Shown here: piece by piece, positions 16,959 through 25,173 of the stretch
Layout: every line of letters begins with the position of its first letter
How positions within the stretch are numbered: position 1 is the first letter of the stretch
NCBI GenBank assembly: GCA_964474045.1
Contig: CAYYRC010000002.1
Coordinates: 186,001-250,000 of the forward strand
Direction: 5' to 3'
Origin: JACJWR01 sp964474045
GTDB lineage: Bacteria > Actinomycetota > Actinomycetes > S36-B12 > UBA10799
Length of the DNA: 64,000 nt
Program-made: the position numbers and the translations under genes
The notes under the pieces: model-generated
Told to the model about the DNA's origin: nothing
The model's input: only the letters and a program-made list of their open reading frames with translations
Databases searched by the model: none

Positions 16959-17108
16959 TCAGCGGTTGATGTTGAAGCGCGTGACGATGAACAGCAGGGC
17001 GAGCAGCACGATGAGGGCGGTGGCGCCGTACACGTACGGGTTGATGTCGACGGCCTGCTCGGGCTCGACCGTCTCGGAGGCGACCAGGGCGATGGAGTGG
17101 ATCGGCAT
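16959..17108 (-). CDS. 49-residue single-pass membrane protein
   Basis: This short frame starts MPIHSIALVASETVEPEQ, has a Tyr-rich turn and one hydrophobic helix (about 28-44), and ends with the basic segment TRFNINR. I do not recognise a functional family. The frame fits neatly between proA (57 bases) and nadD (13 bases) on the same strand. Its codons follow the strong G/C third-position bias of the neighbours, which supports a real gene. I recall small hypothetical membrane proteins at this position in other actinobacteria. Topology would place the N-terminus outside or inside depending on the unbalanced charges; the C-terminal Arg residues favour N-out. Confidence 0.7.
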   Translation of the reverse strand: MPIHSIALVASETVEPEQAVDINPYVYGATALIVLLALLFIVTRFNINR

Positions 17109-17165
17109 GGGCACACCATAGCGCCCCGGCAGACCCTTGGCCCCGGCCCCGCGCGATGGCGGCCG

Positions 17166-18506
17166 TCAGGGTCGGATCTGACCGTCACCGGTCACGACGT
17201 AGGTGGTGCTGGTCAACTCGGGCAAGCCCATGGGGCCGCGCGCGTGGAGTTTCTGGGTGGAGATGCCGATCTCGGCGCCGAACCCGAACTCGCCGCCGTC
17301 GGTGAATCGGGTGGAGGCGTTCACCATAACGGCCGCCGAGTCCACACCGGCGACGAAGGCCCTGACCGACCGCGCATCCGTGGTGAGGATCGCCTCGGTG
17401 TGACCACTGCTCCAGCGCCGGATGTGGGCCACCGCCGCGGCCAGGTCCGGCACGATGCCGACCGCGATATCCAGCGAGTAGTACTCCGCCGCCCAGTCCT
17501 CGTCGGCGACGGGCTCGAATCGGACCCCGGACGCCTCGGCGTAGGGCCTGATCGCCTCGTCGCCGTGCACCGTCACCCCGGCCGCGGCCAGCGCCGCCAG
17601 TGCTGCGGGCAGGAAGTCGGCGGCGGCATCGGCATGCACGAGCAGCGTCTCGGCCGCGTTGCACACGCTGGGGCGCTGGGTCTTGGCGTTGACGAGCACC
17701 GCGACGGCCTGGTCGACGTCCACCGCAGCGTCGACGTACACGTGGACGTTGCCCACGCCGGTCTCGATCACCGGTACCAGCGAGTTCTCGACCACCGACG
17801 TGATCAGGCCCGCGCCGCCGCGCGGGATGATCACGTCCACCAGCCCCCGGGCGCGCATCAGGTGCGTGACGGAATCGTGCGTGTCGCCGGGCACCAGTTG
17901 GATGGCGTCCACCGGGACCTCGCTGGCGGCGAGCGCCTCGCGCATGACCTCGGCCAGGACGCGGTTGGTGGCCGCCGCCGACGAGGACCCCCGCAAGAGG
18001 GCTGCGTTGCCGCTCTTGAGGCACAGCACCGCGGCGTCGACCGTCACATTGGGGCGAGCCTCGTAGATCATGCCCACGACTCCCAGCGGCACCCGCACCT
18101 GCGCGACATCGAGGCCGTTGGGCAGGCGATAGCCGCGGACGACGTCCCCAACGGGGTCGTCGAGGGCGGCCACGTCGCGGACGGCCTGGGCGATCGCGGC
18201 GATCCGCCCCGCGTCGAGCGTGAGCCGGTCCACCAGCCCATCGGACGTACCGTCCTGGCGCGCCCGGCGGACGTCGGCATCGTTGACCGCCACGATCCGC
18301 TCGGTCTGGGCGTCGAGGGCGTCCGCGATCGAGAGCAGCGCCTGGTCCTTGGTGGCCCGGGTGAGCGTGGCCAGGACCGCCGCCGCAGCGCGCGCCCGCT
18401 CAGCGCAGCCGCGCACACAGGCGCGGATGTCGGCGTCGTCGGCTGCAGTCTCGGCGTCGGAATCGGCGTTGCCGGAGGTGGTGGGGGCGTGGTGAACTGC
18501 CGTCAT
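17166..18506 (-). CDS. proA: Gamma-glutamyl phosphate reductase
   Basis: ProA reduces gamma-glutamyl phosphate to glutamate semialdehyde with NADPH, the second step of proline synthesis. The 446-residue product shows VPLGVVGMIYEARPNVT, KSGNAALLRGSSS, the catalytic cysteine in RPSVCNAAETLL near 275, and the C-terminal FGFGAEIGISTQKLHARGPMG. The first 25 residues are an acidic Ala/Asp-rich extension not usually present, so translation may begin slightly later. It starts nine bases after proB, in the operon obgE-proB-proA. Confidence 0.96.
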   Translation of the reverse strand: MTAVHHAPTTSGNADSDAETAADDADIRACVRGCAERARAAAAVLATLTRATKDQALLSIADALDAQTERIVAVNDADVRRARQDGTSDGLVDRLTLDAGRIAAIAQAVRDVAALDDPVGDVVRGYRLPNGLDVAQVRVPLGVVGMIYEARPNVTVDAAVLCLKSGNAALLRGSSSAAATNRVLAEVMREALAASEVPVDAIQLVPGDTHDSVTHLMRARGLVDVIIPRGGAGLITSVVENSLVPVIETGVGNVHVYVDAAVDVDQAVAVLVNAKTQRPSVCNAAETLLVHADAAADFLPAALAALAAAGVTVHGDEAIRPYAEASGVRFEPVADEDWAAEYYSLDIAVGIVPDLAAAVAHIRRWSSGHTEAILTTDARSVRAFVAGVDSAAVMVNASTRFTDGGEFGFGAEIGISTQKLHARGPMGLPELTSTTYVVTGDGQIRP

Positions 18507-18515
18507 GGCAGCAGG

Positions 18516-19634
18516 CTAGGCGCCCGACCCCGGAGCCAGCACCACCAGGTCGTCGGCGTGCACCACCTCGCGCTCGAACTCGGGCCCCAGCTCTGCGGCC
18601 AGCTCACGCGTTGAGCGCCCCAGCATGGCCGGCAGCTCGGCGGCGTCGTACGCCGACAGCCCTCGCGCCACGACGCGGCCTCGGCGGTCGACGAGGTCCA
18701 CCGGCCGGCCGGAGGTGAAGTCCCCGCGGACCTCGACGATGCCCGCCGGCAGCAGGGACTTGCGGCGCTGCACGACCGCGGCCACGGCGCCGTCGTCGAG
18801 CACCAGCGCGCCCTCCACCCCAGCGGCGTGGGCCAACCACAGGTAGCGCGCCGACAGGGGGCGATCGGAAGGCGAGAACAAGGTGCCCACAGCCTCGCCG
18901 CGCAGCGCCTCGGCGGCCAGCTCAGACGATGTCAGGACCACTGGGATGCCCCCTTGGGTGGCGATAATGGCAGCGTTCACCTTGGTCGCCATCCCACCGC
19001 TGCCCACGCTGCTCCCGACGCCGCCGATGACGAGGCCCTCGAGGTCCTCGGCGTTCGCCACATGTTCGATCGTGCGGCTTCCGGGGAGGTCCGGCGGACC
19101 GTCGTAGAGCGCATCGATATCGCTGAAGAGGAACACCGCGTCGGCCTTGATCAGATGCCCGACAAGGGCCGCCAGGCGGTCGTTGTCGCCATGGCGGTGG
19201 GTGGCGACGGTGTCGTTCTCGTTCACGATCGGCACGACGTCGAAGGACAGCAGGCACTCCAGGGTGTTCCGGGCGTTGGAGTAGTGCGCCCGCCTCGTCA
19301 GGTCGCCCGACGTGAGCAGCACCTGGCCCACCGTGATGCCGCGGTTGCGGAAGGCCTCGGTGTAGTGGGCCAGCAGCAACCCCTGCCCGACGCTGGCTGC
19401 GGCCTGTTGCGTAGCCAGCGCCCGGGGCCGGCCCGGCAGGCCCAGCGGGCCGATGCCCGCGGCCACCGCGCCGCTGGTCACGAGCACGACCTGCTGGCCC
19501 AGCGCCACCCTGTCCGCGAGCACATCAGCCAACTCGCGCAGCCGCCGGACGTCGAGCTCCCCGGCTGGCGTCGCCAGCGAGGAGGATCCGACCTTGACCA
19601 CGACCCTGGCGGCGGTGATGATCTGCTCGCGCAT
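18516..19634 (-). CDS. proB: Glutamate 5-kinase
   Basis: ProB phosphorylates glutamate, the first and normally feedback-inhibited step of proline synthesis. The 372-residue product has an amino acid kinase domain (VVKVGSSSL at the start, VTSGAVAAG, NENDTVA, GGMATKVNAA) and a C-terminal PUA domain from about 275. Two in-frame ATGs lie six bases apart; the downstream one (19634) is chosen because GAGGA is six bases upstream of it but abuts the first. That start shares one base with the obgE stop. The presence of the PUA domain is the usual actinobacterial form. Confidence 0.96.
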   Translation of the reverse strand: MREQIITAARVVVKVGSSSLATPAGELDVRRLRELADVLADRVALGQQVVLVTSGAVAAGIGPLGLPGRPRALATQQAAASVGQGLLLAHYTEAFRNRGITVGQVLLTSGDLTRRAHYSNARNTLECLLSFDVVPIVNENDTVATHRHGDNDRLAALVGHLIKADAVFLFSDIDALYDGPPDLPGSRTIEHVANAEDLEGLVIGGVGSSVGSGGMATKVNAAIIATQGGIPVVLTSSELAAEALRGEAVGTLFSPSDRPLSARYLWLAHAAGVEGALVLDDGAVAAVVQRRKSLLPAGIVEVRGDFTSGRPVDLVDRRGRVVARGLSAYDAAELPAMLGRSTRELAAELGPEFEREVVHADDLVVLAPGSGA

Positions 19635-20968
19635 CACCATTCCTCGTCCGGTTCGTCGGCGGCCACGTCCGAGGGCTGCCAGTCGAACACAACCGAGTTC
19701 GACACGGATCCGATGAGCACGTCGCAGCCGGGCACTGCGCCCAACCTGCGGAGCTCGTCCTCCACCCCCAGGCGCGCCAGCCGCTCACCCAGGTAGGCCA
19801 CCGCCTCGTCGTTGCTGAAGTCGGTCTGCCGGACCCAGCGCGTGGGCCGCGCGCCCAGCACCCGGAACGCGCCGTTGGCCAGCACCCTGACCTCGAAGCC
19901 GCCGTCGTCCACGGCTGTGGGACGCAGCACGATGCGAGAACGATCCGGGGCTCCAGCCGCGCGCTCGGCGCGGGCTGCCCGGACGGCATCGGCCATGGCG
20001 AACGTGAGCGCCCGCAGACCCTCGTGGCTCACGGCGGAGACCTCGAACACCGGCCAGCCTCGCTCAGCCACGTCGGCCCGCACGATGTCGGCCAGGTCTC
20101 GGCCCTCGGGAATGTCGATCTTGTTGAGCGCGATCAGCCGAGGGGTATCGGCCAACACGCCGTAGGCGCGCAGCTCGGACTCGACGGCGTCGATGTCACC
20201 GACCGGGTCGCGGTCGGTCTCCAGGCTCGCGCAGTCGACGACATGGACGAGCACCTCGCACCGCTCGACGTGGCGGAGGAACTCCAGGCCGAGCCCGCGG
20301 CCCTCGCTGGCCCCGGGGATCAGGCCCGGGACGTCGGCCACCGTGAACACCGTGTCGCCCGCGGTGACGACGCCCAGATTCGGGACCAGCGTGGTGAAGG
20401 GGTAGTCGGCGATCTTGGGCCGCGCGGCGCTCAGCACCGAGACCAGGGACGACTTTCCGGCACTCGGGAAGCCGATCAGTCCCACGTCGGCGAGCATCTT
20501 CAGCTCGAGCACGTACACCGACTCGTCGCCCGGCTCGCCCAGCAGCGCGAAACCAGGGGCCCGGCGACGTCTGCTGGCCAGGGCGGCGTTGCCCAGCCCG
20601 CCCCGTCCGCCACGGGCTGCCACGAAGCGCTCACCCGGCTCGGCTAGGTCCGCCACCTGCTGACCGTCCTCGGTCAGGACGACGGTGCCTAGCGGCACCG
20701 GCACGATGACGTCGGGAGCAGAGGGACCGTGTTTGTTGCCGCCCTCGCCCGGGCCGCCGTTGGCGGCGGTGCGGTGCGGGTGGAAGCCGACGTCGATCAG
20801 GCTGGCGGTGCCGGGTTCGGCCACCAGCACCACATCGCCGCCCCGGCCGCCGTCCCCACCGTCAGGTCCGCCGAGGGGCTTGAACTTCTCGCGGTGGACC
20901 GACGCGCAGCCCCGACCGCCGTCGCCCGCGCGGGCGCGCAGGACGGCACGATCGACGAAGGTAGTCAT
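19634..20968 (-). CDS. obgE: GTPase ObgE/CgtA
   Basis: Obg GTPases act in late 50S subunit assembly and stress control. The 444-residue protein has a glycine-rich Obg fold (about 1-158, GGPDGGDGGRGGDVVL), a G domain (P-loop GFPSAGKSS near 168, DVPGLIPGASEGRGLG, NKID near 285) and a C-terminal OCT domain (about 345-430) as in actinobacteria and Firmicutes. The gene follows rpmA, from which it is separated by a GC-rich hairpin, and is translationally coupled to proB. Length and motifs are complete. Confidence 0.97.
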   Translation of the reverse strand: MTTFVDRAVLRARAGDGGRGCASVHREKFKPLGGPDGGDGGRGGDVVLVAEPGTASLIDVGFHPHRTAANGGPGEGGNKHGPSAPDVIVPVPLGTVVLTEDGQQVADLAEPGERFVAARGGRGGLGNAALASRRRRAPGFALLGEPGDESVYVLELKMLADVGLIGFPSAGKSSLVSVLSAARPKIADYPFTTLVPNLGVVTAGDTVFTVADVPGLIPGASEGRGLGLEFLRHVERCEVLVHVVDCASLETDRDPVGDIDAVESELRAYGVLADTPRLIALNKIDIPEGRDLADIVRADVAERGWPVFEVSAVSHEGLRALTFAMADAVRAARAERAAGAPDRSRIVLRPTAVDDGGFEVRVLANGAFRVLGARPTRWVRQTDFSNDEAVAYLGERLARLGVEDELRRLGAVPGCDVLIGSVSNSVVFDWQPSDVAADEPDEEW

Positions 20969-20988
20969 GTTCGGCCAGGCCCCTGTTC

Positions 20989-21011
20989 CGCCGCGGCAGA
21001 GCGCCGCGGCG
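20989..21011 (-). terminator. Hairpin between rpmA and obgE, probably a partial terminator
   Basis: CGCCGCGG at 20989-20996 pairs with CCGCGGCG at 21004-21011 around a seven-base loop, beginning five bases after the rpmA stop codon. There is no U-tract, so it more likely reduces readthrough or stabilises the rplU-rpmA message than ends transcription fully. It would explain a higher yield of ribosomal protein mRNA than of obgE mRNA. Confidence 0.5.
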
Positions 21012-21016
21012 TCGTC

Positions 21017-21271
21017 CTATTCGGCCGCGACGATGTTGACGACCCGGCGCCCCTTGCGGGTGCCGAAGTCCACCGTGCCCGCGGTGAGGGCGAACAGCGT
21101 GTCGTCGCCGCCGCGACCGACGTTCACGCCCGGGTGGAAGTGCGTCCCGCGCTGGCGCAGGATGATCTCGCCGGCGCTGACGAACTGCCCGCCGAAGCGC
21201 TTGACGCCGAGTCGCTGGGCGTTCGAGTCGCGACCGTTCCTGGTGCTGGAGGCACCCTTCTTGTGAGCCAT
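21017..21271 (-). CDS. rpmA: 50S ribosomal protein L27
   Basis: L27 lies near the peptidyl transferase centre of the large subunit. The 84-residue protein begins MAHKKGASSTRNGRDSNAQR, the family signature without the cleavable N-terminal extension of Firmicutes, and continues GTHFHPGVNVGRGGDDTLFA. It follows rplU by three bases and precedes obgE, the near-universal order rplU-rpmA-obgE. Confidence 0.98.
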   Translation of the reverse strand: MAHKKGASSTRNGRDSNAQRLGVKRFGGQFVSAGEIILRQRGTHFHPGVNVGRGGDDTLFALTAGTVDFGTRKGRRVVNIVAAE

Positions 21272-21274
21272 GAG

Positions 21275-21589
21275 CTAGTTCCCCGATCCGATCGCGGTCA
21301 CGCGCACCTTGGTCAGGTCCTGGCGGTGGCCCTGGCGGCGGCGGTATCCGGTCTTGTTCTTGTAGCGCAGGATGGTGATCTTGGGGCCGCGGGTGTGCTC
21401 GACGATCTCTGCGGTCACCGGGGTCTCGGCCAGCGCCGAAGCCGCATGCGTGACGTTCTCGCCGTCCACGAGCAGCAGCACGGGAAGGTTGATGGTGCTG
21501 CCGGGCTCGCCGTCGATCCGGTCGACGGCGATGACATCGCCGACTGCGACCTTCTCCTGGTGGCCACCGGCGCGGACAATCGCGAACAC
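21275..21589 (-). CDS. rplU: 50S ribosomal protein L21
   Basis: L21 binds 23S rRNA in the large subunit. The 104-residue product begins FAIVRAGGHQEKVAVGD and contains KNKTGYRRRQGHRQDLTKVRV, both typical. The start is GTG at 21589, with AAGGAG seven bases upstream. It is the first gene of the rplU-rpmA-obgE-proB-proA run; the 137 bases between it and rne hold a structured leader and presumably a promoter. Confidence 0.98.
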   Translation of the reverse strand: MFAIVRAGGHQEKVAVGDVIAVDRIDGEPGSTINLPVLLLVDGENVTHAASALAETPVTAEIVEHTRGPKITILRYKNKTGYRRRQGHRQDLTKVRVTAIGSGN

Positions 21590-21623
21590 CGCACACTCCT
21601 TGGGTCAGATTCGGGCAGTTCAA

Positions 21624-21652
21624 GTGGGTGGTCGGCGAGTCACTCGACCCAC
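21624..21652 (-). promoter_or_regulatory. Candidate structured leader of rplU
   Basis: In the sense of rplU the segment folds as GTGGGT (outer arm), CGAG-TGA-CTCG (inner stem with triloop), a six-base bulge and ACCCAC (outer arm). It ends 35 bases before the rplU GTG. A ribosomal protein leader controlling rplU-rpmA is plausible by analogy with the L21 leaders known in Firmicutes, but I cannot match it to a described family. Confidence 0.3.
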
Positions 21653-21726
21653 CTGCCAGTGCCGCAGGTCCGCAGCGCTTCCACGCACCCGAGCACGCGG
21701 TGCACACGGCGCCGCCATACAAAGCC

Positions 21727-24273
21727 TCAGTCTACGGCACCGTGCACATCATCGTCCGATGGGGTGTCCTCGATGATGGCCGCCCCCTCGGCATCGGCCA
21801 AGGCGGCCGCCTCCTGAGCTTCCAGCGCAGCGGCGGCAAGCTCCTCCTCGGCACTGAGCTCCACCACGACCGCATCCTCGACGTCCGGCGCAGCCACGTC
21901 CTCGGTATGCCGGTGCGTTGTCGGCGCCCCGGGGATCGGGCCGGTCACCCGCGGGCGGCGAGGCCGGGTGGCGCGCTCCTCGGACTTCTCCGCGCCAACC
22001 GGCTCCAGCTGGACCTTGACCCCGCGACCGTTGCAGACCTCGCAGGTGGTCGAGAACGTCTCCATCAACCCCTGTCCGATCCGCTTTCGCGTCATCTGCA
22101 CGAGGCCCAGCGACGTTACCTCGGCCACCTGGTGCTTGGTGCGGTCGCGGCTCAGGCATTCCACCAGTCGCCGCAGCACGAGGTCGCGGTTGTCCTCCAG
22201 GACCATGTCGATGAAGTCGATCACGATGATCCCGCCGATGTCGCGCAACCGCAGCTGGCGGACGATCTCCTCGGCGGCCTCGAGGTTGTTGCGGGTGACG
22301 GTCTCCTCCAGGTTGCCGCCCTTGCCAGTGAACTTGCCGGTGTTGACGTCGACCACGGTCATGGCCTCGGTCCGGTCGATCACCAGCGACCCGCCCGAGG
22401 GCAGCCACACCTTGCGGTCGAGGGCCTTGGCGAGCTGCTCATCGATGCGCCGCTCGCGGAACAGGTCACCGGTGCCGACCCACTTGCTCACCCGCTGCCC
22501 GAGGTCGGGGGCCACCGCGTCCACGTAGGACTTGACGTCCTCGAAGGCCCGGTCGCCGCTCACGACCATCGACGCGAAATCCTCGTTGAAGATGTCGCGG
22601 GCGACCTTGATCGCCAGGTCCGGCTCGGCGCGCAGCACCGACGGCGCCGACCCCTTCTTGGCCTGTTGCGAGATGCGCTCCCACTCCGCCGCCAAACGCT
22701 CGACGTCCTGGGCGAGCTGCTCCTCGGTGGCCCCCTCAGCAGCGGTGCGCACGATCACGCCAGCGTCGTCGGGCACGACCTCACGCAGGATCTTCTTGAG
22801 CCGGGACCTTTCGCGGTCGGGCAGCTTGCGGCTGATCCCGGTCATGCCTCCCTGCGGGACGTAGACCAGGAATCGACCGGGCAGCGAGATCTGGCTGGTC
22901 AGACGCGCACCCTTGTGCCCCACCGGGTCCTTGGTGACCTGGACCAGGACGGTGTCGCCGGACGACAGCGCAAGCTCGATCCGCTTGGGCTGGCCCTCCA
23001 GGCCGGCCGCGTCCCAGTTGACCTCACCGGCGTAGAGCACGGCGTTCCGGCCGCGGCCGATGTCGACGAAGGCTGCCTCCATGCTGGGCAGCACGTTCTG
23101 GACGCGACCAAGGTAGACGTTGCCGATCATCGACGAGCTCGACGCCGACGACACGTAGTGCTCCACCAGGACGTCGTCCTCGAGCACCGCGATCTGGGTC
23201 AGCTCGCCGCGCTGGCGCACGACCATCTGCCGCTCCACCGACTCCCGCCGGGCAAGGAACTCCGCCTCGGTCAGGATGGGGGCACGGGACCCGCGGTTGG
23301 ATCGGCCCTCGCGGCGGCGCTGTTTCTTGGCCTCCAGCCGGGTCGACCCCTTGACCGAGGTGACCTCATCGTTGTTCTTCTTGCGGCCCGACTTCTGCTT
23401 GCCGCTGCGGGGCTCCGCGGGCTCGTCTGCTCCCCCATCGCCCTCAGCGCCGTCGGACCCGCCGCCCTTGCGGCGCCGGCGCCGCCGGCGGCGGCTTCCC
23501 GAGCCGCCCGCTTCCCCGCCCTCACCACTCGCGTCGCCGTCACCGTCACCATCGGAGGCCGCGCCGCCATCTTCAGCGGGGCTCGCTGCGCCCCTATCGG
23601 CGCCATCGTCCTCGGCGCCGCCGGCATCGTCGGACCCACCAGGCGCCTCGCCGGAGCCCTCCGTGGCATCGTTCTGATCGGCCTTCCGGTTGCGCCCGCC
23701 CCGGCCGCCACGCCGGCGTCGGCGGCGTGGCTTGCCCTCGCCGGCCTCAGCCGCATCATCGTCCGCGTCGGCACCGTCGGCCGCGTCAGCACCCTCGGCC
23801 GCTCCCGACGTGGGCTCGGCTGCATCAGCGTCGGAAACGGCGGCAGCGCCGGACTCGTCATCATCGTCGACCGCGCTCACCGCGGCGTCGGGGGCCTGGA
23901 AGACGGCGGCGACCATCGACCTGGAGGGCACCGCCCCGCGTGCCGACACCGTCGGCGCCGCCTCGGCCTCACCTTCCGCGGCGCTGAACACCGGCGGTCC
24001 GGCCGGTCGCGTCGCCGCGCGCCGACTCCCCCGCCGACGGCGGCCGGAGCCGCCCCCGTCCGACTCGTGGGCCTGGTCGGCCTCGTCGGACTCCTCGACC
24101 GGAGCAGCGGGGGCCAGGACTTCGGTGATGGCCTCGCCGCTGATGTCGTGTTCGCCCTGGTCAGGCGCGGCGAGCACCTCGGGCACCGCTGCTACCTGGC
24201 CCTCCACCGCGCCGTCATCTTCGGCGCCTGCCCCGTGCTCGGTCGGGATTTCGTCTGCTTGGTGATCCGTCAT
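21727..24273 (-). CDS. rne: Ribonuclease E/G with long disordered N-terminal extension
   Basis: RNase E/G cuts single-stranded mRNA and rRNA precursors 5'-end dependently. The 848-residue product starts with about 300 residues of acidic Ala/Asp/Glu-rich sequence broken by three arginine clusters (GRRRRGSRR, PRRRRRRGGRGGRNRK, SRRRRRRRRKGGG). The catalytic core follows: an S1 domain, VVDVNTGKFTG and IVIDFIDM with the metal-binding aspartates, and the zinc-link CEVCNGRG near 745. The last 80 residues are again acidic. The layout with an N-terminal scaffold is usual for actinobacteria, unlike the C-terminal scaffold of E. coli. ATG 24273 is chosen over a start 27 codons upstream because GAGAGG precedes it and the extra part is Cys/Arg noise. 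Confidence 0.95.
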   Translation of the reverse strand: MTDHQADEIPTEHGAGAEDDGAVEGQVAAVPEVLAAPDQGEHDISGEAITEVLAPAAPVEESDEADQAHESDGGGSGRRRRGSRRAATRPAGPPVFSAAEGEAEAAPTVSARGAVPSRSMVAAVFQAPDAAVSAVDDDDESGAAAVSDADAAEPTSGAAEGADAADGADADDDAAEAGEGKPRRRRRRGGRGGRNRKADQNDATEGSGEAPGGSDDAGGAEDDGADRGAASPAEDGGAASDGDGDGDASGEGGEAGGSGSRRRRRRRRKGGGSDGAEGDGGADEPAEPRSGKQKSGRKKNNDEVTSVKGSTRLEAKKQRRREGRSNRGSRAPILTEAEFLARRESVERQMVVRQRGELTQIAVLEDDVLVEHYVSSASSSSMIGNVYLGRVQNVLPSMEAAFVDIGRGRNAVLYAGEVNWDAAGLEGQPKRIELALSSGDTVLVQVTKDPVGHKGARLTSQISLPGRFLVYVPQGGMTGISRKLPDRERSRLKKILREVVPDDAGVIVRTAAEGATEEQLAQDVERLAAEWERISQQAKKGSAPSVLRAEPDLAIKVARDIFNEDFASMVVSGDRAFEDVKSYVDAVAPDLGQRVSKWVGTGDLFRERRIDEQLAKALDRKVWLPSGGSLVIDRTEAMTVVDVNTGKFTGKGGNLEETVTRNNLEAAEEIVRQLRLRDIGGIIVIDFIDMVLEDNRDLVLRRLVECLSRDRTKHQVAEVTSLGLVQMTRKRIGQGLMETFSTTCEVCNGRGVKVQLEPVGAEKSEERATRPRRPRVTGPIPGAPTTHRHTEDVAAPDVEDAVVVELSAEEELAAAALEAQEAAALADAEGAAIIEDTPSDDDVHGAVD

Positions 24274-24297
24274 GCGACCACACCTCTCTCGGCTCCC

Positions 24298-24320
24298 GCC
24301 CGGCCGAGGAACAGCCGGGC
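24298..24320 (-). promoter_or_regulatory. Hairpin in the rne 5' leader
   Basis: GCCCGGC at 24298-24304 pairs with GCCGGGC at 24314-24320 around a nine-base loop, 25 bases before the rne start. Autoregulation of rne through its own leader is known in E. coli; whether this hairpin has such a role is inference. It could also be a remnant of termination after the upstream gene. Confidence 0.35.
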
Positions 24321-24396
24321 AACGAGCCCTCGATGCGCCCGCGCAACACCCCACCGCACGGGCGGGGCATCGCGCCGCGGCGCGAAGCCTTGTCGG

Positions 24397-25173
24397 TCAC
24401 GCACCCCGCGCCGGCTCAGGGCCGGCGGCGGCCGCTGCGACCCCCGCACGATCCTCAGCGAGGGGGTCGGCGACCGAACGTCGGTCCTCGGCAAGCGGAC
24501 CTTGCGCCATGCGCGTCACCCTGGGGGGCAACGGCGTCGCGAGGTCAGCCGTCTGCCGAAGTCCGGCGAGGACGTCGTCGGGTCGGACGGCGGGGACTGC
24601 GTGCCGAACGACCAGGGTCAGTATCGCACAGCCCACTGCATTCGTCCCGAAGGCCACATCGACGATGGCGCCGCGGACGTCGAAGGTGCGCAGGCCCTTC
24701 TTAGTCATCCGCTGGACCTCGACGATGTCCTCGGCCAGCAGCGCCGTCACCGCGGCCTCCGCCGCCGCGGGGTCCGCCCCGGGCAGCTCGATGTGCCAGA
24801 CGGAGGCCTGCAGCCGGTTGGCGAAGTCCGACGAGTGCACCGGCACAACCTCGACGATGTCGAAGCCCACCGGCAGCGCGGCATCGAGCTGCTGCGCCAG
24901 GGTGGCCGCGTCCAGCTCCGCCATCACTCCGATCTCGACGTACTCAGCCTCGCTGGCCGCCCCCGTGGCTACGGCATTCGCATACGAGATCTTGGGATGG
25001 GGGCTGAATCCCGCCGAGTACGCCATCGGCACGCCAACCCGGCGCAGCGCACGCTCAAAGGCCCGCTGGAAGTCGCGGTGGCTGGCGAACCGAACCCGAC
25101 CGCGCTTGGCGAAGCGGATGCGGTACTTGGCCACGGGTGGCACGAACTCGCGGTCGGGCCCATCCGTCCTCAC
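24397..25173 (-). CDS. TIGR03936/DUF2344 family protein
   Basis: The 258-residue product contains KYRIRFAKRGRVRFASHRDFQRAFERALRR and AYSAGFSPHPKISYANA, the hallmarks of the radical-SAM-linked TIGR03936 family. Its members are encoded next to, or fused with, TIGR03960 radical SAM proteins, and the function is unknown. The start is GTG 25173, which overlaps the stop of the radical SAM gene by four bases (GTGA). The longer open frame lies inside that gene. The C-terminal 45 residues are Pro/Ala-rich. The tight coupling supports joint action, possibly in RNA modification given the flanking rne, but that is inference. Confidence 0.88.
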   Translation of the reverse strand: MRTDGPDREFVPPVAKYRIRFAKRGRVRFASHRDFQRAFERALRRVGVPMAYSAGFSPHPKISYANAVATGAASEAEYVEIGVMAELDAATLAQQLDAALPVGFDIVEVVPVHSSDFANRLQASVWHIELPGADPAAAEAAVTALLAEDIVEVQRMTKKGLRTFDVRGAIVDVAFGTNAVGCAILTLVVRHAVPAVRPDDVLAGLRQTADLATPLPPRVTRMAQGPLAEDRRSVADPLAEDRAGVAAAAAGPEPARGA

